Assembly (NCBI RefSeq): GCF_002160825.1
Contig: NZ_NFLI01000006.1
Location: 1 to 64,000, forward strand
Reading direction: 5' to 3'
Length of the DNA stretch: 64,000 bases
DNA from: Lachnoclostridium sp. An131
GTDB lineage: Bacteria; Bacillota; Clostridia; Lachnospirales; Lachnospiraceae
Shown: positions 34,258 through 41,925 of the stretch, piece by piece
How the letters are laid out: each line of letters opens with the position of its first letter
Position numbering within the stretch: the stretch's first letter is position 1
Notes under the pieces: model-generated
Seen by the model: only the letters and a program-made list of their open reading frames with translations
Told to the model about the DNA's origin: nothing
The model's database searches: none
Translations under genes and position numbers: made by a program

Positions 34258-36564
34258 TCAGCCCGTAGCCCGCTCTACGTCCAGCACGCTCTCCACCTGA
34301 TACAGCTTCTCCGCAATCTTCTGAAGCTCATCCTTTCCGGCAATATCAAAGGTCACGGAGATCGTCGCCGTTCCCTGCTTGCTGGTCCGCACATTCATGC
34401 TGGTCATATCGATCCCTCGCTCCGTAAAGATACGGGAGATATCCACCAGAAGCCCTGTCCGGTTATTGGCATATATCTTAATCTCCGTAGCATATTTCTC
34501 TTTGGATGAGGACTGGCCCATATCCTGCCACTCTGCGTCTATCAGCCTCTGGCGCTCAGACTCCTGCAGATTGATGACATTGATACAGTCGGTACGGTGA
34601 ATCGATACGCCCCGGCCTCTTGTCACAAAGCCCACAATCTCATCGCCGGGAACCGGATTGCAGCACTTGGAGAACCGGACAGACACATCCGAAAGCCCCT
34701 TGACCACGATTCCGCTCTTGGACTTGGTCAGCTTCAGCTTGTTGTTCTTGTTCTCGGTCACCGCCTCCATCACCTTTTCATCGGTGACTTCCTTCTTGTG
34801 GATCTTCTCGTACTCCTCCACCATCTTGTTGATGACCTGGCCTTCCTTCAGGCCGCCATGACCGATGGCAGCCAGGACAGAATCCCAGTCCTTGAAGCCA
34901 TATTTGCGCATCACCGCAGCCTGGAATTCCGGCTTCATGATGTTGATGGTGTTGATAGATTTCAGCTTGCAATACTGGGCAAGCATTTCCTTGCCCTTCA
35001 GAATATTTTCTTCCTTGAATTCGTTCTTAAACCATTGGTTGATTTTATTCTTGGCCTGGGTACTCTTGACCACGTTCAGCCAGTCGCGGCTGGGGCCTCT
35101 GGAATTCTGGGAGGTAATGATCTCGATCCGGTCGCCATTCTGGATCTTATAATCAATGGTCACCAGCTTTCCGTTTACCCGCGCGCCGATCATCTTGTTT
35201 CCTACGGCGCTGTGTACACTGTAGGCAAAGTCGATAGGCGTCGATCCGCTGGGAAGCGCCTTGACCTCTCCAGTCGGCGTAAAGCAGTAGACGCTCTCAG
35301 AAAACAGATCCAGATCGCTTTTCAGCAGATTCATAAACTCCTTGTTATCGGACATGTCCCGCTGCCACTCCAGAATCTGGCGCAGCCAGGTCATCTTCTC
35401 TGCTTCCTGCTGATCGACGGTCTTCTTTCCGTCGCTGCTTTCCTTGTATTTCCAATGCGCCGCGATACCATATTCCGCGGTCTTATGCATCTCATAGGTA
35501 CGGATCTGAATCTCAAAGGGCTGCCCGTTGGGCCCGATCAGGGTCGTGTGCAGGGACTGGTACATATTCGCCTTCGGCATGGCGATATAGTCCTTAAACC
35601 GGCCCGGAATCGGCTTATACATTTCATGAATCACGCCCAGAGCCGCATAACAGTCCTTGACGGTCTCTACGATGATGCGGACCGCAAAGAGATCATAGAT
35701 CTGATCCAGCGTCTTGTGCTGATTCACCATCTTCTTGTAGATGCTAAAAAAATGCTTAACACGCCCGTCCACGTGGGCCTCAATGCCCGCGTTTTTCATA
35801 TGCTGCTGTACCTCTGTCACAATCTTCTGTACAAAGGCCTCCCGATCGCTCCTCTTCTCGGCAATCTGTTCCTTCAGATCATAATAGACCTCCGGCTCCA
35901 GATATTTCAGTGACAGGTCATCCAGCTCGTTCTTGACCTTGGAAATACCAAGCCTCTGGGCGATGGGCGCATAGATATCCATCGTCTCCCGGGCCTTCTC
36001 CTTCTGCTTCTCCGGCTTCATGTACTGAAGCGTCCGCATATTGTGAAGGCGGTCGGCAAGCTTTATCAGAATCACGCGGATATCCTTTGCCATAGCCAGA
36101 AACATCTTGCGCAGGTTCTCTGCCTGAACCTCGATCTTATCCGCAGAATAGGAGAGCTGGCCCAGCTTTGTGACGCCATCCACCAGAAGGGCGACCTCAT
36201 CGCCAAATTCTGCCGCAATTTCCTCCTCGGTCATCACGGTATCCTCTACCGCATCGTGCAGAAGGCCCGCGACAATGGTCTCCTTATCAAGCTCCAGATC
36301 CGCCAGGATAATGGCGACACAGAGCGGATGAATGATATAAGGCTCCCCCGACTTGCGAAGCTGCCCCTTATGAGCCGCCGACGCAATCTTATAAGCCTTC
36401 TCAATCATGCTGATATCGGTAGACGGATGATACTTCAGCACGCTGTCGATCAGCTCTTTGTAAAGCACATCAGGGCTTGTAAAATCCTGCATGGCCTTTA
36501 CATTTTCATCATCGTGATTTACTTCCATATCCCGGTTTTTCACGCCAATCTTCATCTCTGCCAT
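34258..36564 (-). CDS. rel: bifunctional (p)ppGpp synthetase/hydrolase (Rel)
   Basis: The long RSH enzyme of Firmicutes, making and degrading (p)ppGpp. From the ATG at 36564 it is 768 residues. The hydrolase domain has AAHKGQLRKSGEPYIIHPL and an HD motif in LLHDAVEDT (about 103-104), showing an intact hydrolase. The synthetase domain has the VKHFFSIYKKM region and RFKDYIAMPKANMYQSLHTT. TGS, helical and zinc-finger/ACT domains follow (VYCFTPTGEVKALPSGSTP; SKCCNPVPGDEIVGFVTRG). An in-frame GTG nine bases upstream is possible. It is encoded downstream of apt, the usual order, and is followed by the MBL-fold hydrolase gene. Confidence 0.95.
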   Translation of the reverse strand: MAEMKIGVKNRDMEVNHDDENVKAMQDFTSPDVLYKELIDSVLKYHPSTDISMIEKAYKIASAAHKGQLRKSGEPYIIHPLCVAIILADLELDKETIVAGLLHDAVEDTVMTEEEIAAEFGDEVALLVDGVTKLGQLSYSADKIEVQAENLRKMFLAMAKDIRVILIKLADRLHNMRTLQYMKPEKQKEKARETMDIYAPIAQRLGISKVKNELDDLSLKYLEPEVYYDLKEQIAEKRSDREAFVQKIVTEVQQHMKNAGIEAHVDGRVKHFFSIYKKMVNQHKTLDQIYDLFAVRIIVETVKDCYAALGVIHEMYKPIPGRFKDYIAMPKANMYQSLHTTLIGPNGQPFEIQIRTYEMHKTAEYGIAAHWKYKESSDGKKTVDQQEAEKMTWLRQILEWQRDMSDNKEFMNLLKSDLDLFSESVYCFTPTGEVKALPSGSTPIDFAYSVHSAVGNKMIGARVNGKLVTIDYKIQNGDRIEIITSQNSRGPSRDWLNVVKSTQAKNKINQWFKNEFKEENILKGKEMLAQYCKLKSINTINIMKPEFQAAVMRKYGFKDWDSVLAAIGHGGLKEGQVINKMVEEYEKIHKKEVTDEKVMEAVTENKNNKLKLTKSKSGIVVKGLSDVSVRFSKCCNPVPGDEIVGFVTRGRGVSIHRTDCINVINLQESERQRLIDAEWQDMGQSSSKEKYATEIKIYANNRTGLLVDISRIFTERGIDMTSMNVRTSKQGTATISVTFDIAGKDELQKIAEKLYQVESVLDVERATG

Positions 36565-36603
36565 TGTCAACACCTGCCTTTTGCTGCGTTTTACTGCTTC
36601 TTC

Positions 36604-37128
36604 CTATTTCCCCTCGTACCGGATCACGGAAGCTACATCGTATTTTTTCAGGAGCTCCCGTCCTTTCAAGCCTGCAAGCTCCATCAGAAAGATAATCTTT
36701 ACCACTTCACCGCCCAGGGACTCTACCAGCTCCGCTGCCGCCTGTATCGTTCCGCCAGTGGCAATCAGATCATCCACAAGAACCACCTTCTGTCCCGGCT
36801 TGATAGAATCCTTATGCATCTCAATCTCAGCGCTTCCATATTCCAGATCATATTCCTTCGACACCGTCTCACAGGGCAGCTTGCCTTTTTTGCGGATCAG
36901 CACGAAGGGCTTATGAAGATTATAAGCAATCGGTGCTCCGAACACAAAGCCTCTGGACTCCGCTCCCACAACCACATCAAAGTCTACGTCCTTCAGAAGC
37001 TCCTGCATGGAGTCAATCGCCAGATGCAGACCGTCCGCATCCTGCAGCACTGAGGTAATATCCCGGAAAATAATTCCCGGCTCCGGAAAATCCGGAATGC
37101 TTCTTACATAATCTTCTATCTTTTTCAT
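36604..37128 (-). CDS. apt: adenine phosphoribosyltransferase
   Basis: Apt salvages adenine to AMP using PRPP. The 174-residue protein has the PRPP-binding motif VVLVDDLIATGGTIQAAAEL, an N-terminal SIPDFPEPGIIFRDITSVLQ, and GAESRGFVFGAPIAYNL with the base-site region. Length and motifs are standard. It is the first gene of the apt-rel-hemZ-hisS-aspS run, 40 bases before rel, with a strong promoter at 37245-37273. Confidence 0.96.
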   Translation of the reverse strand: MKKIEDYVRSIPDFPEPGIIFRDITSVLQDADGLHLAIDSMQELLKDVDFDVVVGAESRGFVFGAPIAYNLHKPFVLIRKKGKLPCETVSKEYDLEYGSAEIEMHKDSIKPGQKVVLVDDLIATGGTIQAAAELVESLGGEVVKIIFLMELAGLKGRELLKKYDVASVIRYEGK

Positions 37129-37244
37129 AACCTATCTTTCCCCTTTTCTAAGGTTTTGTATCCGGGCGATTTTTCACCGCGGTAAACCGGGGCCAGCGCC
37201 AGGGGACTCTTTTCCCGCACGCACGGTCCATTGCATACGCGCCC

Positions 37245-37273
37245 ATTATAGCATGCTTCAGACGGTTTGACAA
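37245..37273 (-). promoter_or_regulatory. sigma-A-type promoter for apt-rel
   Basis: On the minus strand TTGTCA (37268-37273) and TATAAT (37245-37250) are spaced by 17 bases with a TG one base before the -10. The 338-base recJ-apt gap thus holds this promoter and the recJ terminator; the rest shows nothing further. Confidence 0.8.
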
Positions 37274-37348
37274 GATTTTCGCATTTTGGAAGGCCAGACA
37301 GGCAGTGCCCTCTTCAATTTACACGCCTTCTATTTTCCCCGCCCCTAC

Positions 37349-37387
37349 AAAAAACTGCGCCCGGGGCTTCTATTGACCCGAACGCAG
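37349..37387 (-). terminator. intrinsic terminator after recJ
   Basis: On the minus strand CTGCGTTCGGG (37377-37387) pairs with CCCGGGCGCAG (37355-37365) over 11 bp including two G-U pairs, followed by six U's (37349-37354). It closes the scfA-scfB-recJ unit and separates it from the apt promoter. Confidence 0.85.
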
Positions 37388-37466
37388 AAAAACATCGAAT
37401 ATCACACTTCCACAATTACTGTTTTATCTCTACCGCTTCTTTCCAATCGAACCTGCAGGCAAGCCG

Positions 37467-39185
37467 TCACCGCCAGCTTTCCACCACCAGCTGCACGCTC
37501 CGCCTGCCCTGATACTCATTGATCTCAGGGTAATAAAGAATGCATACATCCTTCTTTCCTTCGATGTACGCGAGATTCTCCTGAACATCCCCAAAGCTGA
37601 TAGTATCCAGCCGGGTTCCATCCGGTCCCTCCAGAACCGCTTTTAGCACATTCTGGTTTTTCCCGATAATGCGCGCACTTCTGACCTTGAGATTCGCAGC
37701 GGCAAACAGCGGCTTCTCATTCGCCTTTCCAAACGGCTCCAGAAGCTCCAGCTCCCGGATAATCTGCTCACCCGCATAACAAAGCGGAAGAACCGCGTCA
37801 TAGCTCAATCTTGGCGTCAGCTCCTCCTCTGTCAGCCTGCAGTTCTCGTTGATGGCCTGCCGGAAGGGTTCCACATTCTCAGACTTCAGAGAAAGGCCTG
37901 CCGCCATAGGATGACCGCCGTATTTCGTAAAAAGCTCCCGCACCTTCGTCATCTCATCAAACATATGATAACCGGGTATTGAACGGCCTGAGCCTTTGAC
38001 CCCGTCCTCTGCATCTGTCAGCACGAAGCAGGGCTTGTAATATCTTTCCCGGATGCGGCCCGCGATGATTCCCGCCAGACTCTCATGGCAGTCTGGAAGA
38101 TAAACTACCAGAACCCGGTCCTGCTTTAAATCCGTCTCCTCAATAAGCTCTATCGCTTCTCTTGTCCCCTTCACGGTCAAATCCTTACGGCTGTCATTGA
38201 GAGCCTTCAGGTCTCCCGCCAGCTCTTCTGCCTCTGCCTTCGACTCCGCGCTCAAAAGCCTTAAGGCCCGTTTCGCAGTGTCCAGCCGGCCGCTTGCGTT
38301 GATACAGGGGCCGATGACAAAACCGATGTGATAGGCTGTCAGCTTTTTTCCCTCCAGTCCATTGACCGCAATCAGCGCCCGATAACCGGGATTTTTCGTC
38401 TGTTCCAGCCTTCTTAAGCCATATTTCACAAGAATCCGGTTTTCTCCGGTCAGATCCATAATATCGCCCACAGTGGCCACCGCCGCGAACTCGGCCAAAT
38501 CGAGAAATTCCTCTCTGGAGATCCCCGCTTCTATGTAAAGAGCCTCTGCCAGCCGCCAGGCTACCGCCGCGCCGCAGAGCTTCTTGAATGGGTATGGGCA
38601 GTCCTCCTGCTTGGGATTGATAATCACATCCGCCGGGGGCAATATCACAGTGCGGCTTCCATCCTCCTCTTCCCGGTATGGAATGTCATGATGATCTGTC
38701 ACGATCACAGTCATTCCAAGCTCCTTTGCAAAGGCAATTTCCTTTGCAGCCGCAATGCCGTTGTCGCAGGTGACTATCGTGTCGACCCCTGCATCCTTCG
38801 CATCCTGAATCAGATGCTCGTTGACGCCATAGCCGTCCTTCAGGCGGTCTGGAATCACCGTATCCGCTGCGGCGCCGATGCGCCGCAGCGCCGTTATCAA
38901 AATGTGCGTGGCATTTACGCCGTCTATATCATAGTCGCCGATAATCCGGATACGGGAGCCCTGGCGTATCTTTTCCTGCAGCAGAGATACTGCGTCTCTC
39001 ATCCCTTTCATCAGATACGGATCCGCCAGCTCATCTATCGTCCCGCAGAGATATTCCCGCACCTCTTCTTCACTCATTCCTGCCCGGCTCCGAATCAGCC
39101 GCATAGCCATGGGACTGACTGAAAATTTTCGTGCCAGCTCCTCATTCCCCGTGATCCTCGGCGCTTCCACCCACTTTTCTCTCAT
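37467..39185 (-). CDS. recJ: single-stranded-DNA-specific exonuclease RecJ
   Basis: RecJ degrades single-stranded DNA 5' to 3' in recombination and repair. The 572-residue protein has DHH-family motifs IGDYDIDGVNATHIL (82-96), TCDNGIAAA, VTDHHDIP (DHH at 164-166) and the DHHA1 region YGGHPMAAGLSLK. An OB-fold-like C-terminus carries the final domain. The length fits the short Firmicute-type RecJ. Its start overlaps the scfB stop as ATGA (39182-39185), coupling it to the SCIFF maturase gene, an arrangement that looks incidental in function. Confidence 0.93.
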   Translation of the reverse strand: MREKWVEAPRITGNEELARKFSVSPMAMRLIRSRAGMSEEEVREYLCGTIDELADPYLMKGMRDAVSLLQEKIRQGSRIRIIGDYDIDGVNATHILITALRRIGAAADTVIPDRLKDGYGVNEHLIQDAKDAGVDTIVTCDNGIAAAKEIAFAKELGMTVIVTDHHDIPYREEEDGSRTVILPPADVIINPKQEDCPYPFKKLCGAAVAWRLAEALYIEAGISREEFLDLAEFAAVATVGDIMDLTGENRILVKYGLRRLEQTKNPGYRALIAVNGLEGKKLTAYHIGFVIGPCINASGRLDTAKRALRLLSAESKAEAEELAGDLKALNDSRKDLTVKGTREAIELIEETDLKQDRVLVVYLPDCHESLAGIIAGRIRERYYKPCFVLTDAEDGVKGSGRSIPGYHMFDEMTKVRELFTKYGGHPMAAGLSLKSENVEPFRQAINENCRLTEEELTPRLSYDAVLPLCYAGEQIIRELELLEPFGKANEKPLFAAANLKVRSARIIGKNQNVLKAVLEGPDGTRLDTISFGDVQENLAYIEGKKDVCILYYPEINEYQGRRSVQLVVESWR

Positions 39186-40615
39186 TGCATTGATTCCCGG
39201 GCGTCTGAGGAAGCTCCCTGCATATCAGCCCCGGCTTCCCCGGCGCCTTCTTCTGCTCTCTGTGCGCCTGCAGTGGCTGCCTTAATCATGATGGCACACT
39301 CCACACGCTTCTTCTGCAGTTCGCAGCCGATATCATAGGCGTCATTGATGGAGCCATGGAAATTATAGGAGTTCGCTGCGCAGCCGCCGCTGCAGTAAAA
39401 TTTTGCAAAGCATTTCTGGCATTTTTCCTTCGCATACACATTGCAGCACTTAAATTCGTCACGGAGCTCCGTGTTCGTCACCCCGTCAAAGACATTGCCC
39501 ATCAAAAATTTCTCATTTCCCACAAACTGGTGGCAGGGATAGAGGTCGCCCCAGGGCGTCACAGCCAGATACTCTGTTCCGGAACCGCAGCCTGACAGCC
39601 GCTTGTAGACGCAGGGGCCCCCAGTCAGATCAATCATAAAATGGAAGAAATTAAAATCATTTTCCTTTCCGTGACGGCGCACCATCTCTGCCGCAAGCTT
39701 ATCATACTGTTCGCAGAGCGCGGGGATATCCTCCTCCCGCAGCGCGTAAGCTTCCTTCGGATCCGCCACCACAGGCTCCACAGAAATCTGCTTAAAGCCC
39801 AGATCTGCCAGATGAAGTACATCCTCTGAGAAATCCAGGTTATTGCGGGTAAAGGTACCGCGCACATAATAGTTGTCCTGATTCCGGCTTTCTGCCAGCT
39901 TCTGAAACTTCGGTACAATCAGATCATAGCTTCCGTGGCCATTCCGGAAGGGGCGCATCTTATCGTTTACCTCTTTCCGTCCATCGATGCTTAAGACAAC
40001 ATTGCTCATTTCCCGGTTGACAAACTCCTGCACCTCATCATTCAGAAGGACGCCGTTGGTCGTCAGTGTGAACCGGAACCTTTTGTCATGAAGCTTTTCC
40101 TGCTCCCGGCCATATGCCACCAGATCCTTGACGACCTGCCAGTTCATCAACGGTTCGCCGCCGAAAAAGTCCACCTCCAGGTTCCTCCTGTTTCCGGAGT
40201 TAGCAATCAGGAAATCCAGCGCCTGCTTCCCTACCTCGTAGCTCATCAGCGCCCGGCGGCCATGGTATTCGCCCTCCTCTGCAAAGCAGTAGCGGCAGGC
40301 CAGATTGCAGTCGTGGGCAATATGCAGGCACAGGGCCTTTACCACAGTGGAACGCTTCTTGAAATCAATGACTCTGTCCTTATATGTGTCTTCAGTAAAA
40401 AGAGTTCCCTGATTTTTCAGAATCTCCACATCATCCAGCACTTCCCGGATCTCTTCCTCCGGCCATCTGTCTTTCAGCCGTGCCGTGATCTCCTCCGGCG
40501 TGCAGGTTTCATAGAGACCAATTACCTCATAGGCCAGCTCGTCCACCACATGGACGGCTCCGCTGTTCACATCCAAGACAATATAGTAACCATTATTATA
40601 ATAGCGATGAATCAT
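39182..40615 (-). CDS. scfB: SCIFF peptide maturase, radical SAM/SPASM thioether-forming enzyme
   Basis: This matures the SCIFF precursor encoded just upstream by forming thioether cross-links from its cysteines (ranthipeptide class). The 477-residue protein has an N-terminal domain of about 75 residues resembling a RiPP recognition element (IVLDVNSGAVHVVDELAYEV), the radical SAM motif HDCNLACRYCFAEEG (Cys103, Cys107, Cys110), DFFGGEPLMNW, and a cysteine-rich SPASM region (CVYKRLSGCGSGTEYLAV; CCNVYAKEKCQKCFAKFYC) for extra Fe-S clusters. AGGAG precedes the ATG at 40615. The last 35 residues are low-complexity (Ala/Glu/Gly) and probably disordered. Confidence 0.95.
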   Translation of the reverse strand: MIHRYYNNGYYIVLDVNSGAVHVVDELAYEVIGLYETCTPEEITARLKDRWPEEEIREVLDDVEILKNQGTLFTEDTYKDRVIDFKKRSTVVKALCLHIAHDCNLACRYCFAEEGEYHGRRALMSYEVGKQALDFLIANSGNRRNLEVDFFGGEPLMNWQVVKDLVAYGREQEKLHDKRFRFTLTTNGVLLNDEVQEFVNREMSNVVLSIDGRKEVNDKMRPFRNGHGSYDLIVPKFQKLAESRNQDNYYVRGTFTRNNLDFSEDVLHLADLGFKQISVEPVVADPKEAYALREEDIPALCEQYDKLAAEMVRRHGKENDFNFFHFMIDLTGGPCVYKRLSGCGSGTEYLAVTPWGDLYPCHQFVGNEKFLMGNVFDGVTNTELRDEFKCCNVYAKEKCQKCFAKFYCSGGCAANSYNFHGSINDAYDIGCELQKKRVECAIMIKAATAGAQRAEEGAGEAGADMQGASSDARESMQ

Positions 40616-40685
40616 TTTTTTACTCCTTATGTAAATATTTTTTCTTTTCCGTATGCATTCTGAGACAGGAATATTACATCAGAAC

Positions 40686-40733
40686 AAGGATGCCCCAAAA
40701 GCCACAGATTTTAAAGGCTTTTGAGACATCCTT
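40686..40733 (-). terminator. hairpin between scfA and scfB, candidate attenuator
   Basis: On the minus strand AAGGATG and CATCCTT (plus 40727-40733 and 40686-40692) extend into CAAAAGCC/GGCTTTTG, a long stem with two interruptions. It lacks a good U-run. Similar hairpins after small precursor-peptide genes allow partial read-through or protect the mRNA end, so that precursor is made in excess over its maturase. Confidence 0.6.
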
Positions 40734-40759
40734 GCTACTTTTGGTTTCTATCTTTGTTT

Positions 40760-40903
40760 TTACTTATGATGCTCGCACGTCTGATTGCCTACGGTGCAGG
40801 ATGTCTTGCAGGCAGACTGGCAGGACGTCTGGCACTCTCCGCAGCCGCCCTTCTTCACGGTATTCTGCAGAATCTGTGTATTCAGTGTCTGAATATGCTT
40901 CAT
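40760..40903 (-). CDS. scfA: six-cysteine SCIFF ranthipeptide precursor
   Basis: A 47-residue ribosomally made peptide beginning MKHIQTLNTQILQNTVKKGG and ending with six cysteines in about 25 residues (GGC-GEC-QTSC-QSAC-KTSC-NQTC). This is the nearly invariant Clostridia-wide SCIFF signature. ScfB is encoded 145 bases downstream. The ATG at 40903 follows AGGAGGGAAGTT; the longer upstream reading is not needed. Function of the mature product is not established; quorum-type or housekeeping signalling roles have been proposed. A -10 element lies at 40967-40972. Confidence 0.95.
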   Translation of the reverse strand: MKHIQTLNTQILQNTVKKGGCGECQTSCQSACKTSCTVGNQTCEHHK

Positions 40904-40966
40904 AATAACTTCCCTCCTGTCTCTTATCTTGGGAACGCCTGTTAAGCGCGCTCCTGTCTTTAAATG

Positions 40967-40972
40967 AGTATA
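40967..40972 (-). promoter_or_regulatory. -10 element of the scfA promoter
   Basis: On the minus strand TATACT is preceded by TG one base away (extended -10), about 64 bases before the scfA start. The -35 region at the right spacing (TTTTAA) is poor. Confidence 0.5.
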
Positions 40973-41034
40973 GCATATCCCCGGCAGATTTAAAAGTATT
41001 TTTTTCTGTGCCTGTTCATATATTGATATCACAT

Positions 41035-41052
41035 GTTACTATGAATAGTAAC
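41035..41052. promoter_or_regulatory. perfect inverted repeat, candidate operator
   Basis: GTTACTA-TGAA-TAGTAAC is a perfect 7-bp inverted repeat with a 4-base centre in the divergent region between scfA and the TIGR04086 gene. Such a site is typical of a dimeric repressor operator; no cognate regulator is encoded nearby. A second small palindrome, CGCCGT-TC-ACGGCG, lies at 41073-41086. Confidence 0.45.
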
Positions 41053-41131
41053 TGCCACATAGCTGCGCCGGACGCCGTTCACGGCGATTCAGACTGCAGC
41101 TGCGTAAGTTCAGAGACCGGGAGGAATCGTT

Positions 41132-41506
41132 ATGGAAAAAGGAAAAGCCTGTCAGGATGCCGTTATACGGATGATAAAAGCTCTGCTTGCTTCTTATATT
41201 GTCACCGGAGCCTTTCTGCTTGTACTGGCACTTCTGCTGTATAAGCTGCAGCTTTCAGAATCCATAGTCAACATCGGCATCATCGCCATCTACGTGATCT
41301 CCTGCTTTCTTGGCGGCTTCCTGGAAGGAAAAATGATGAAAACCCGGAAATTTCTCTGGGGCGGCGCCTTCGGCCTTCTCTACTTTGTAGTACTGGCTGT
41401 CATCTCTCTGGCTGCAGGCCAGGGCTTTTCCGGAAGCTCCTCTCACTTTGTGACCACGCTGATTCTCTGCATGGCCGGCGGAACCTTAGGCGGAATGGTG
41501 TCTTGA
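41132..41506 (+). CDS. TIGR04086 family membrane protein
   Basis: A 124-residue integral membrane protein with four hydrophobic segments (about 15-37, 46-63, 72-93, 103-122), the last three separated by short charged loops (EGKMMKTRKFLW). Length and sequence fit the TIGR04086 family, which occurs across Clostridia and is often encoded beside the SCIFF locus, as here. GGGAGG precedes the ATG at 41132. Its biochemical role is not known; association with SCIFF export or sensing is only a neighbourhood inference. Confidence 0.8.
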   Translation: MEKGKACQDAVIRMIKALLASYIVTGAFLLVLALLLYKLQLSESIVNIGIIAIYVISCFLGGFLEGKMMKTRKFLWGGAFGLLYFVVLAVISLAAGQGFSGSSSHFVTTLILCMAGGTLGGMVS

Positions 41507-41514
41507 TTTCAGCC

Positions 41515-41835
41515 CTATTCGCACTTGCACCGAAACGTAGCGCACTCCGTCTCGCGGCAGTCACAGGCCGCCCCTCCCGCGATACCGATATGCTTTGCCT
41601 GGCAGTGGCAGTTTTCGTTGAACGTACACTCCACAGCCTGGCAGGCTACATCTGTGTTTTTCGTAGGAATATCGACGGAGCTTCTCACGCCCTCCCCGCG
41701 CTCCCGGAAGCTGGCGCAGCAGGTATCTCTGGAATGGCGTGACGCTCCTTCTGCCCCAACCTCAATGTTATCCTTGCAGCAGCAGCGTTCTTTATTGTAC
41801 AGGCAGCTCGTCACCGTACAGTCCAATCTTGTCAT
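41515..41835 (-). CDS. protein with two cysteine-rich DUF1540 domains
   Basis: A 106-residue protein made of two DUF1540 repeats: residues 3-45 (LDCTVTSCLYNKERCCCKDN, then HSRDTCCASF) and 61-105 (VACQAVECTFNENCHCQAKH, then DCRETECATF). Each repeat has about six to eight cysteines spaced as in the family and probably binds a metal or is disulfide-rich. DUF1540 proteins are common in Clostridia and spore formers but have no established function. It is convergent with the TIGR04086 gene eight bases away and adds a second cysteine-rich product to the SCIFF neighbourhood. Confidence 0.82.
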   Translation of the reverse strand: MTRLDCTVTSCLYNKERCCCKDNIEVGAEGASRHSRDTCCASFRERGEGVRSSVDIPTKNTDVACQAVECTFNENCHCQAKHIGIAGGAACDCRETECATFRCKCE

Positions 41836-41925
41836 TTTGCATTTACCTCCATAATCTTAATGTCAGAGGTAGTATGCGTACTGCGGCTATTTTTATACGC
41901 TGCCTTCAGCTCTCATTTTGCTTCC

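Noticed and set aside
40904-41032. Longer 90-residue version of the SCIFF precursor
   Set aside because: The upstream in-frame start lies at or before the -10 element, while the ATG at 40903 has AGGAGG and gives the standard 47-residue peptide.
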